A stretch of DNA of 64,000 nucleotides, taken from Owenia fusiformis (lineage: Eukaryota > Annelida > Polychaeta > Sabellida > Oweniidae). The first letter of the stretch is position 1. The number at the start of each line of letters is the position of its first letter. Shown one piece after another: positions 47,101-52,468 of this stretch. Where the stretch lies: positions 33,209,524 through 33,273,523 of the forward strand of contig CAIIXF020000006.1 of NCBI GenBank assembly GCA_903813345.2, given 5' to 3'. The notes under the pieces were generated by a model. That model saw only the letters and a list, made by a program, of their open reading frames with translations. It was not told the origin of the DNA and did not search any database. Position numbers and translations under genes: made by a program.

Positions 47101-47549
47101 GGGACACTCAAAAACATTGGGAAAAAATCCGTTCAGAGATTCAAGAACGTTGGCAAAATGTCAAACAAAAATTAGAGAAACAAATCAAAGAAGATGAAGA
47201 CAGCGAAGAAATGGCAGAGAAGTTAAAGAAGATAGCAAAGAAATTAAATAATTTAAATCCCAACATTGGTAATATTCAGCGTGAGAGAGAAGAAATAGAA
47301 TTAGCAGAAAAATATCAAAACATTGCGATATCAAAAGAGCATAAAGATATATTAGATACATTAGATGAACATAAAGCTGATGCTCCAAAATATAAAAAAA
47401 CAAATATACGTATTCAGATGGATAGTCAAAACACTCATATCACACAGGGCCATAGAAAAACCAGTGTTGAAGCAGATACACAAGACTCTAAAACTGAAGA
47501 AAGAAGGACTAAGTCTCAAAATGAAAATCAAAAACGGACAGAATTATAA
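14163..47549 (+). CDS. EDEM3: ER degradation-enhancing alpha-mannosidase-like protein 3 (EDEM3)
   Basis: Exons: 14163-14269, 15428-15473, 16814-16914, 20377-20416, 20808-20920, 22263-22416, 22716-22850, 23244-23349, 24035-24132, 31113-31238, 31356-31439, 33017-33100, 33329-33453, 33980-34148, 34509-34832, 35118-35199, 35421-35530, 39416-39535, 40327-40372, 45395-45574, 46189-47549. Total 3711 nt, 1236 aa; all GT-AG with matching phases. Residues 1-26 are a signal peptide (hydrophobic [15 protein letters not shown]). GH47 spans ~35-485 with [26 protein letters not shown] (E129, matching the catalytic Glu mutated in mouse EDEM3 work), IGGLLGGH, and [10 protein letters not shown] with its calcium-site Thr-Glu. 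A PA domain spans ~632-783 (exons 17-20). A 453-residue tail follows, ending RTEL. Known role: removing mannose from misfolded N-glycoproteins for ER-associated degradation. Human EDEM3 is ~930 aa, so the tail is long. The gene hosts a nested lectin gene and a retrotransposon. Confidence 0.95.
15560..17235. repeat. Dispersed degenerate repeat with GCCATTTTGAA motifs
   Basis: Introns 2 and 3 of EDEM3 carry several diverged blocks of one pattern: TAGCCATTTTGAAGTTGATC near 15598, GTGGCTATTTTGAATTGAGC near 16682, AGCAGCCATACTGATAATTC near 17035 and GGTCATTTTGAATCCAG near 17153. Each is followed by a tail such as TTCTTGAGCAAGGTCC. The same pattern appears near 25800-26660, 30650-31020 and 34330-34470. 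No coding capacity is seen. Confidence 0.5.
16004..16442. mobile_element. Possible inverted-repeat element with CACACAGTG ends
   Basis: GCTCACACAGTGAGCCTGTGGG on the left and CACTGTGTGAGCACAGGACC on the right share the inverted core GCTCACACAGTG. The interior begins with a CGTCCGTCCGTC run. Boundaries and target duplication are not clear. Confidence 0.3.
17734..17915. mobile_element. Short MITE with TACAGTAAAACYTGT ends
   Basis: The left end TACAGTAAAACCTGTCTTAG and the right end (reverse complement TACAGTAAAACTTGTGTATA) are inverted repeats. The interior repeats AGTGAACACCT several times. It is 182 bp, in EDEM3 intron 3. Confidence 0.6.
18572..19270. repeat. Degenerate ~105 bp tandem repeat rich in TGACCTTGA / AGGTCA
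   Basis: About six diverged units in EDEM3 intron 3. Each carries a CACAGCAGCCCCAAGG-type start, a CCAAATACCTAGATATTGAC middle and a TGACCTTG...CAGGTCACCTAATCATGGGTCA end. Exact TGACCTTGA occurs at least three times (near 18933, 19000 and 19232) with many near matches. Confidence 0.75.
19972..20127. repeat. 26 bp tandem repeat, six copies
   Basis: The unit GAACTAGTTCAGGCATAGCC plus CTAATT starts at 19972, 19998, 20024, 20050, 20076 and 20102. Copies differ only at an A/G position after CAG. The first ten bases of each unit are the palindrome GAACTAGTTC. It lies in EDEM3 intron 3. Confidence 0.95.
21155..21267. repeat. 56 bp tandem duplication, two identical copies
   Basis: The unit beginning GTATATTGATATTTGATATT at 21155 is repeated without visible change at 21211. 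It lies in EDEM3 intron 5. Confidence 0.9.
21487..21960 (-). mobile_element. LINE 3' fragment with CCHC-like C-terminal motif
   Basis: Read on the minus strand, 21950-21780 encodes [20 protein letters not shown] followed by KFKEER, the Cys/His cluster usual at the C-terminus of non-LTR retrotransposon polyproteins. The frame then reaches a stop and runs into AT-rich sequence ending with an A-rich tail near 21490. The RT domain is absent. It is an old, 5'-truncated copy in EDEM3 intron 5. Confidence 0.55.
23549..24034. repeat. ~110 bp tandem repeat that copies the exon 9 acceptor of EDEM3
   Basis: Four to five units, each containing AATGCAATACTTC, CCAATATTA, a CA/TG-rich step, a run of C and ATTATAGATGTTGGTGTAGG. 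The last unit runs into the real acceptor ATTATAG|ATGCGGGTGTAGG at 24034/24035. Upstream units therefore carry copies of the acceptor and the first ~17 nt of exon 9. The first units keep TTGGAACAGACAATATCC, closer to the exon's GGAACAGACTC; later units have TTGATTTACAGACATAATCC. Confidence 0.85.
24225..24410. repeat. CpG-rich block of TTTCGGTGCCG-type motifs
   Basis: Within an AT-rich intron this 185 bp block is dense in CpG and repeats TTCGGTGCCG, TTCGGCACC, GTCGAAACGG and GCCGAAACGG in both orientations. Both strands are open for ~80 codons, a by-product of the composition. It is probably a degenerate inverted-repeat element; no end signature could be fixed. Confidence 0.45.
25113..29531 (-). 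CDS. Secreted PAN/apple plus C-type lectin protein, nested in EDEM3 intron 9
   Basis: Exons on the minus strand: 29531-29213, 28815-28630, 25363-25113. Junctions are GT-AG, all phase 1, giving 756 nt and 251 aa. The start could be Met1 (29531) or Met3 (29525). Residues 1-26 form a signal peptide ([15 protein letters not shown] core). Residues ~35-105 carry a PAN/apple pattern with four Cys ([20 protein letters not shown], then ICDLV). Residues ~107-251 are a C-type lectin-like domain with six Cys: [23 protein letters not shown], the WLGA motif, ELSC, TTDC and the terminal FCEA. The calcium-site EPN/QPD motif is absent and WND is replaced by WYTTDC, so calcium-dependent sugar binding is doubtful. 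Likely role, by family only: extracellular recognition or matrix. It is transcribed opposite to its host gene. Confidence 0.85.
25617..26786. repeat. TGTCCCCACC-ended repeat element with internal ~160 bp tandem units
   Basis: It opens with TGTCCCCACCACATAGTGTG and closes with GGTGGGGACA in inverted orientation. A CGTCCGTCCGTATGTCC run lies near the left end. From about 25997 to 26750 a ~160 bp unit recurs five times: CAGCCATTTTGGATTTTCCG, then AAAATCTTGTCTGTAAAGTC, then GTGAACCGTTTGGTAGATCA, then AATTTTCAGGGATGATTCTT. No protein is encoded. It lies in EDEM3 intron 9, adjacent to the last exon of the nested lectin gene. Confidence 0.7.
26848..28126. mobile_element. Inverted-repeat element with repeated ATTACACC and GCGCTTTTA modules
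   Basis: The ends are GTGGAATTACACCTA and its reverse complement TAGGTGTAATTCCAC. Flanks read CTTA on the left and CTTC on the right, so a 3 bp CTT duplication is possible. Inside each arm the pair ATTACAC...GCGCTTTT recurs several times in both orientations (near 26930, 26970, 27940, 28040 and 28090), giving multi-level hairpins. A 90-codon frame at 27103-27375 ([15 protein letters not shown], basic middle, then [14 protein letters not shown]) could be a decayed transposase piece; I cannot assign it. The element lies between two exons of the nested lectin gene. Confidence 0.65.
31449..31543. repeat. Perfect 95 nt palindrome just after the EDEM3 exon 11 donor
   Basis: Two 47 nt arms are exact reverse complements around a single central G at 31496. 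The arm contains GTTGCAGGGGTTCACTTTTT and GGACCACCCTGTAT. The right arm is also the left end of the inverted-repeat element at 31498-32485, so the palindrome looks like two copies of the same transposon end joined head to head. It begins 10 nt past the exon end at 31439. Confidence 0.95.
31498..32485. mobile_element. MITE with >100 bp inverted ends, ACAGGGTGGTCC termini
   Basis: The left end ACAGGGTGGTCCAAAAAAGT and the reverse complement of the right end match for more than 100 bp with scattered differences, including ACTTGCATGAAT versus ACTTGCAGGAAT and the TGTAGAG-AAGGTCTAAAATTT stretch. The centre has no transposase. The left terminus carries an extra inverted copy of itself (see the palindrome). 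It lies in EDEM3 intron 11. Confidence 0.8.
32513..32586. repeat. 16 bp tandem repeat, four and a half copies
   Basis: The unit CAAGTGGAACATCTTG starts at 32513, 32529, 32545, 32561 and 32577 (partial), with single-base variants. It lies next to the right end of the MITE in EDEM3 intron 11. Confidence 0.9.
34120..34215. repeat. Tandem copy of the EDEM3 exon 14 end with its donor
   Basis: The exon end ACCAGTACAATGTCACAAAT...TTCTTCCAAG|GTTAGTCTTA is followed 61 nt later by ACCAATACAATATCACAAAT...TCCTCCAAG|GTTATAGTCTTA. The second potential donor is at 34210. Its use would add 61 nt and shift the frame. Confidence 0.85.
34823..34990. repeat. Tandem copies of the EDEM3 exon 15 end with its donor
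   Basis: The junction CTTCAGAG|GTAAATATATGG is repeated as CTTCTGAAGTAAATATATGG (near 34880) and CTCCTGAAGTAGATGTATGG (near 34940), each followed by ACA/ATA, TTGGTTG-like and AAAGGCCAT sequence. The unit is about 60 bp. The copies have lost the AG|GT context but keep a GTAAAT or GTAGAT core. Confidence 0.75.
35783..36646. mobile_element. Tc1/mariner-type MITE, TA-flanked, with a second element nested inside
   Basis: The left end GAGAGATTTCGCACCTAGTG, continuing into AAAGTACAACTTATA, and its reverse complement at the right end form ~45 bp inverted repeats. TA flanks both ends (35781-35782, 36647-36648). It is 864 bp without a transposase, in EDEM3 intron 17. Confidence 0.8.
35845..36074. mobile_element. 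Nested 230 bp inverted-repeat element
   Basis: The left end TACAAGGTGTTTCATAATG and the right end (reverse complement TACAGGGTGTTTCATAACG) are inverted repeats within the larger MITE. The CAGGGTG start resembles that of the element at 31498-32485. Confidence 0.65.
36649..38910. other. EDEM3 intron 17, right part; no gene seen
   Basis: AT-rich intronic sequence. ACGAGGGGTGATCCAAAAGT at 36899 resembles a mariner-type transposon end, but no inverted partner was found. Short frames (for example 36963-37181) look like noise. Confidence 0.5.
38911..38997 (+). CDS. Candidate in-frame cassette exon of EDEM3 (29 codons)
   Basis: An open block of 87 nt lies between a TTTTGCAG acceptor and an ATG|GTAAAG donor, in phase 0 on both sides. 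Including it between exons 17 and 18 would keep the EDEM3 frame. It would add a basic 29-residue stretch ([20 protein letters not shown]...) inside the N-terminal part of the PA domain. Aligned from memory to human EDEM3, the exon 17-18 junction has the same length without this block, so it is not ancestral. It could be an alternative exon or a chance open block. Confidence 0.4.
40629..40751 (-). repeat. 3' LTR of the Ty3/gypsy element
   Basis: Identical to the 5' LTR over all 123 bp. In element orientation it is preceded by TTGAAGGGAGG (40762-40752), a polypurine tract that would prime plus-strand synthesis. Confidence 0.9.
41164..45117 (-). CDS. Gag-Pol polyprotein of a Ty3/gypsy retrotransposon, 1317 aa
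   Basis: A single open frame without internal stop. A gag-like helical region (~1-200) is followed by Cys/His clusters; the second, [14 protein letters not shown] (242-255), is a CCHC zinc knuckle. The aspartic protease has DTGA at 312-315. In RT, the motif A Asp is D525 ([12 protein letters not shown]) and the catalytic motif is VIMDD (Asp 587-588), with Ile where Tyr is usual. RNase H starts near residue 730 ([14 protein letters not shown]734). Integrase has an HHCC zinc region (HSGHMGIE...CSPCQQH, ~946-983) and a D,D35E triad at D1009, D1062 and E1098. A GPY/F-like segment lies at ~1192-1240. Gag and pol are fused with no frameshift, so the Gag:Pol ratio must be set in some other way. Every catalytic residue I looked for is present. 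Confidence 0.95.
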   Translation of the reverse strand: MAVFLDKPKQMVLTGNLAENWRHFKQMFDFFLVATEKSEKSAQIQFNILMACIGEPCVQIYNSFVFNEDADKTDYTKVLQKFDDYFEPRKNITMVRHKFLTRTQQEGETFDSFVTDLKVKAKDCEFGQLQNSLVKDMIICGINNDKLQLRLLEKSQQVDVFTLDKCIEVCQAHEFSERNRKDIQTPAAAAVDSIKNKPHKKSFKPKSRQDHSRPVTSHASCTDCGRKHKPDKSQCAASGKKCNYCHKTGHFIEWCRKRKFTNAKKVDAIDPDSDNDPDCDQFFVYSIDHNGNKDGIYLQANLCDKSVKFKCDTGAHASTIPLDIYKNLRNPPTLKETHTNLVSYSNHKIPCEGEVSIPITCHSGTYNVRLFIVNQKSEPILSLQDCLKMKLISPMFSINSGTTPEEIIENHSAVFTGLGNIGKVHITMDESVPPVIHPPRSFPYAQLPRIKETLADLETRNIIAKVTEPTDWVSSMIIVEKSDRLQLVLDPRDLNKAIKRQHHPSKTADQIAANLKHSTVFTTLDANVAFNQFELDEKSSFLTTMNTPFGRYRWKRLPYGLNLCPEILQAKMEQIFGDIPGCEVIMDDLLIHGSDMAKHNDVLTAVLERAKASNLTLNKRKIKLANSSVTFVGHTFGPNGMSPDARKIEAIQNMPPPSDKAGLRRFLGSLNYLGKFIPNLSMINAPLRQLLKDDVPWQWDANMDKCYDLLKSKLCEAPVLAYYDVDKAVTLSCDASKSGLGGALWQENHPVHYVSRSLSPAEQNYAQIEKECLAILFTATRLHTYIYGKDVNVLTDHKPLEALFKKPLSSAPTRLQRMMLQLQKYNLKVTYTPGPTLHVADMCSRAPVDKPNPEPPLEIHDIQNLPISGPRLAELKAETEKDIVLMKLKHVILNGWPSSRQLCDSELRQFWNYRDELTTLDGYIMKGSRIVVPTSLQDFMLDQLHSGHMGIECTRRRARDILFWPNMNHQISDMIESCSPCQQHRKAQSKEPMKCSEIPSVPYEIVGSDLFQFNEHHYLLLVDYYSNFVEVNKLLDLHSSATIQALKSQFSRHGIPRKFRSDNGSQYNSKEFAEFSTKYGFEHVTSSPLYPQGNANAERSVQTVKNILKKAHVDNRDPYLALLEFRNTPRDGLNASPAQLLMSRRTRSVIPLQTDLLKPTVPENVTEKLRDRKMAQKRYYDAKAGHDLPVLKPGQSVRYKASNDKLKRATVLKHADSPRSYIVQNELGNNIRRNRKDLYKTKEPIQMEFGDDPLSSTPVLEPPQLESEKSTCPTIDRNPAPEHQLPLPVVKNKIDNPQSPLVTRSGRQIVKPVRYRE
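45195..45317 (-). repeat. 5' LTR of the Ty3/gypsy element
   Basis: In element orientation the LTR opens with TGTAATGGTATTAATTACTT and closes with CTTTTATA. At 123 bp it is very short for a gypsy LTR. The next bases are TGGTGTCATAAATCGGGA (45194-45177), a primer-binding-site candidate abutting the LTR; the matching tRNA was not identified. Confidence 0.9.
46189..47549 (+). CDS. EDEM3: EDEM3 terminal exon: 453-residue C-terminal extension
   Basis: The exon begins after GATTTCAG and completes codon 784. It encodes a first part with beta-like alternation (about residues 810-920, e.g. [20 protein letters not shown]), a mixed helical part, and then a long charged coiled-coil-like region rich in Glu, Lys, Asn and Gln (from about residue 1010). 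It ends QKRTEL then TAA. RTEL resembles KDEL-type ER retrieval tails; KTEL is a known variant in an ER glycosyltransferase. Human EDEM3 has a shorter acidic tail ending KDEL. No domain name is offered for the first part. Confidence 0.85.
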
Positions 47550-50468
47550 AACATATACATGTGCATGTCAATTGTGGATCAAATATTGCAATGATCATTT
47601 TGAAAACGTGAGAAATTGTGGATAGAAAAAGAATCACTGTGGATTCTTTTTTCATACAATACTGAACTCCCGTTATATTTCACGAGATTTAATTTCCCGA
47701 TTTTTTGAGAAATTATAATTTTGCAGCTATTAAAGGAGCATGTACAGGTTATCGCAAACAATTTCAAACGATTCTAACTTGAAGTATGAATATTTTCTGA
47801 TCATGAACATCCATTCATTATCTTCAAGAAAAGTATATATATTGATAATTTAGTTGATCAGAACTAAGTGATATTGAAGGGGCAATGGACCAATCAACAT
47901 ACTTTTTCAAAAATGTTGACCTAATTTCAACCAAAAATGCAACCTTTTATTATATTGTTGAATGCATAATTACAATGTGCTTTGAGACATGTTCGATCTC
48001 CTAAAAGGAAAAGTTGATTGCTCCAGGGACTTTAAAGATACTGAATTTGGATGACCAAAATGAACTGAAACCAATGGATAGCATGAGATTTTTCAATGGA
48101 GAAATAACATGGGGAATACTTATCTTAAAGCAATTAAACTTTTCTTTCAAGAACTAGTTGATACATCAAAATAGAGAATAGTAATGCATTAAACATTGTA
48201 AAAAATGATTGCATTTTTGGTGAAAATGGGGTCAACATCTTTGAAAAAGTGTGTTGATGAGTTGATTGCTAGTTAAATATCTCCGAGTTTGTTTGATTTT
48301 ATTATTACTGTATATAATTTTCCTTGAGATAATGAATTGATCTAAAAGATAAACCTGTCTTCATTGTCAGAAAATAGTCATAATCCAAGATATAACCTTC
48401 TGAAATTGTTTACGATAACCTACATGCTCCTTTTGCAGGTTTAAATTTCTATGAATCCTCAAACTTTGTAAATTAAGTTAATTAATTATACCTACCCAAT
48501 CCCAATGTCAGATTTGGATACGATTAACAATTACTTAAACAAGGTCAATGACACGCTGCATCTAAATCTCTATTTCATCAATATTTTTGGGGTTTTGTTT
48601 GATCTAATAAGCCAGTGAAAAAGAGGCCTTGTTGCTTGTGTCTGATTTATTGCCCAATAGCACAAAACGAAGTGCGCCAGAGTCACCCTGATTATTATTC
48701 ATGATTCTTCCACTATTGCAAATTATGCAAAATTAAATCACACTCAAAATATACCAAGAGTACAGTACGTCTTGAAATATTAAGATGATTCCACTCTTTT
48801 TCTCTTCATTTTGCATTTCATAACATGAACATTGTGACATTTTGTCGAAAATTAATAAAGTGCCAATAAGGGGTTGTGTCCAAATGTCAAAAGTTGTTGA
48901 ATAACAAAGTTAAATTCATTAGGGGAGGGGGTAAATAATGATTTCAATAGTGAAGAATATTGACATATTCATACATTAAGTGAGAGCCAGATGAATATCT
49001 TCAAATTTTGTTATATGGGGGAAGGAGGGGGGATGGAACCATATTCAGATTTTAAAATTAAGATTTGGACATCATCTCAATATTCCTCTGAAACTTTGTG
49101 ACCAGAATCGAGCAGATTTCAGAAGTTAAAGAGTTGTAAAGTGTCATGTTTAACATGTTAACATTTTCTAGAAATCCGAAATGGCAATACATATACATTG
49201 TACTTGTATATGTATTTTATTATGGAATTTGGTAAACTTGATGTTGTGAATTATTAATACACCAGAATGTATTTTACTCTATGTTGAAAATTTGGGATTT
49301 TTCAATTGCAATCCTTGGGGAAAAAGAATCTGTTCATGATATAACTGGTGCATAACTACAAGTTAGATGAAATACCTCATATTTTTCGAGATATACACGG
49401 TAAACATATTTTGGACAATAACAGGTGACACAAAGTGGTCAGAAACATATAAAAGTCTGTAAGGGGCACCCAAAAGGGAACAATAATGTCACAGTGGGAA
49501 CAACAATGTTAGCTTTGAAAATTCATGAACTTTAAAGTGGCAGAAATGGACAAGCTTATCATCAGGGTCAGACGGCAAATTCAAAATTATTGTGCAAAAT
49601 TTTTTAATGCTATCCCAAACACTTACAGTATGTAAAATGTAAAGGAAGGGAAATTAAGAGATTCTAATGAGAGCTTTCTTCAATAATATCACCATTCTCA
49701 TCATTTCAGTCAGTACTGTGTGCATGAATTGCTAATTTTTTGTCATTCTAAGGGGATTATCCCATTAATCTGTTAGTTTCGTGTATGTACTGTCTGGGGC
49801 CACTGGGGTCAGCCAAAAATATTCAGAAAAACAGGTGATCACAAGTCAAGCTCTCTTTGACAAGGAAGTGTAAAAATTACAAAATGTCTGAGAGATTTTG
49901 AGTTGCAGAAGTGTTATAATATTCATGTATAGATTTTACTGTATTTTCAAAAAATAAGGGGATATTTTTTGATCATCATTTCATTTTTTAAAGCATATAC
50001 GATGGGGTCATATTGAATGATGATATCCCTTGATAAATTGATGTTGTCATATTTAGAAGTTATACTGCTCATTTACTAAGAATGGAAACGTGTATGTATT
50101 AGGTTTGTTTATGTGATGTTTGTAAATATATTGACAATATTGTACAACAATGCAATAAATTATACAATGTCAGATTAGATTGTACAATAGAATACCTGTT
50201 GCAAATATTGAATAGTACTCATGTTAATAGCCAACAAAATGTTTTCAAGGTATGTGTTCACTTGACTTGAGACTTTTATGAAGTATGACTTTTTACATGT
50301 AAAGTGAATGTATTTTTAGAGTAGACTAATTGCAAATATTGTATGGCATTTCTGATTCCGATATGGCTTTTAGACAAATTAATAGTGAGCAAGGCATGAT
50401 TTTATGAAACAGAACTTGGGATCTGGCAAATAGCCCCATGTACCTGTTAAGCAAAGTTCAATTTATCT
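47550..50468. other. EDEM3 3' flank, UTR extent unknown
   Basis: AT-rich sequence without convincing exons. It includes a fold-back element (47727-48430). Candidate AATAAA signals lie at 48854-48859 and 50154-50159, both far from the stop codon, so the polyadenylation site is undecided. Confidence 0.5.
47727..48430. mobile_element. Fold-back element with long imperfect inverted arms, TTTTGCAG flanks
   Basis: The left arm AAAGGAGCATGTACAGGTTA, then CGCAAACAATTTC, is mirrored at the right end. Inner parts also match, e.g. ATCAACATACTTTTTCAAAA against the reverse of the segment near 48235-48262, so each arm extends beyond 200 bp. TTTTGCAG occurs immediately outside both ends (47719-47726, 48431-48438), a possible 8 bp target duplication. 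It lies 180 bp after the EDEM3 stop codon and may be part of the 3' UTR. Confidence 0.7.
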
Positions 50469-52468
50469 CTAGTTGAGACATATTGAATTGTATCACAATC
50501 AAACTGGTACGAGTTGAAACATATTGAAGAGTTCATTTGTATCACAATCAAACTGGTACGAGTTGAGACATATTGAAGAGTTCATTTGTATCACAATCAA
50601 ACTGGTACGAGTTGAGACATATTGAAGAGTTCATTTGTTTCACAATCAAATTGGCACAAGTTGAGACATATTGAAGAGTTCATTTGTATCACAATCAATT
50701 TGGCTCTAGTTGAGACACATTGAAGAGTTCATTTGTATCACAATCAAATTGTTACGAGTTGAGACATATTGAAGAGTTCATTTGTATCACACTCAATTTG
50801 GCTCTGGTTGAGACACATTGAAGAGTTCATTTGTATCACAATCAATTTAGCTCTAGTTGAGACACATTGAAGAGTTCATTTGTATCACAATCAATTTGGC
50901 TCTAGTTGAGACATATTGAAGAGTTCATTTGTATCACAATCAATTTGGCTCTAGTTGAGACATATTGAAGAGTTCATTTGTATCACAATCAAATTGGTAC
51001 GGGTTGAGACATATTGAAGAGTTCATTTGTATCACAATCAAATTGGCAATAGTTGAGACATATTTAAGAGTTCATTTGTATCACAATCAAATTGCCACAA
51101 GTTGAGACATATTGAAGAGTTCATTTGTATCACAATCAATTTGGCTCTAGTTGAGACAAATTGAAGAGTTCATTTGTATCACAATCAATTTAGCTCTAGT
51201 TGAGACCCATTGACGAGTTCATTTGTATCACAATCAATTTGGCTCTAGTTGAGACATATTGAAGAGTTCATTTGTATCACAATCAATTTGGCTCTAGTTG
51301 AGACATATTGAAGAGTTCATTTGTATCACAATCAAATTGGTACGAGTTGAGACATATTGAAGAGTTCATTTGTATCACAATTAAATTGGCAATAGTTGAG
51401 ACATATTAAAGAGTTCATTAGTATCACAATCAAATTGGCAATAGTTGAGACATATTGAAGAGTTCATTTGTATCACAATCAAATTGCCACAAGTTGAGAC
51501 ATATTAAATAGTTCATTTGTATCACAATCAAATTGGTACGAGTTGAGACATATTGAAGAGTTCATTTGTATCACAATCAAATTGCCACAAGTTGAGGCAT
51601 ATTAAATAGTTCATTTGTATCACAATCAAATTGGTATGAGTTGAGACATATTGAAGAGTTCATTTGTATCACAATCAAATTTGCAATAGTTGAGACATAT
51701 TGAAGAGTTCATTTGTATCACAATCAAATTGCCACAAGTTGAGACATATTGAAGAGTTCATTTGTATCACAATCAATTTGGCTCTAGTTGAGACAAATTG
51801 AAGAGTTCATTTGTATCACAATCAATTTAGCTCTAGTTGAGACCCATTGAAGAGTTCATTTGTATCACAATCAATTTGGCTCTTGTTGAGACATATTGAA
51901 GAGTTCATTTGTATCACAATCAATTTGGCTCTAGTTGAGACATATTGAAGAGTTCATTTGTATCACAATCAAATTGGTACGAGTTGAGACATATTGAAGA
52001 GTTCGTTTGTATCACAATTAAATTGGCAATAGTTGAGACATATTAAAGAGTTCATTTGTATCACAATCAAATTGCCACAAGTTGAGACATATTAAATAGT
52101 TCATTTGTATCACAATCAAATTGGTACGAGTTGAGACATATTGAAGAGTTCATTTGTATCACCATCAAATTGCCACAAGTTGAGGCATATTAAATAGTTC
52201 ATTTGTATCACAATCAAATTGGTATGAGTTGAGACATGACATATTGAAGAGTTCATTTGTATCACAATCAAATTGGCACAAGTTGAGACATATTGAAGAG
52301 TTCATTTGTATCACAATCAAATTGGTACGAGTTGAGACATATTGAAGAGTTCATTTGTATCACAATCAAATTGGCACAAGTTGACACATATTGAAGAGTT
52401 CATTTGTATCACAATCAAATTGGCACTAGTTGAGACATATTGAAGAGTTCATTTGTATCACACTCAAA
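50469..52468. repeat. 49 bp satellite array, ~40 copies, with higher-order structure
   Basis: The monomer reads GTTGAGACATATTGAAGAGT, then TCATTTGTATCACAATCAA, then a variable segment (ATTGGTACGA, TTTGGCTCTA, ATTGCCACAA, ATTGGCAATA, ATTGGTATGA or TTTAGCTCTA). The order of variants from about 51090 to 51727 is repeated from about 51728, with matching private changes (AGACAAATTG, AGACCCATTG, TTAAATAG). This indicates a secondary duplication of about 13 monomers (~637 bp). 49 is not a multiple of 3 and stops occur in all frames, so it is not coding. Confidence 0.95.

Noticed and set aside
50469-52468. Regular repeats with variable segments looking superficially like a CRISPR array
   Set aside because: The variable segments are only ~10 bp and recur as a few types. 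Conserved and variable parts together form a 49 bp eukaryotic satellite monomer, and there are no cas genes.
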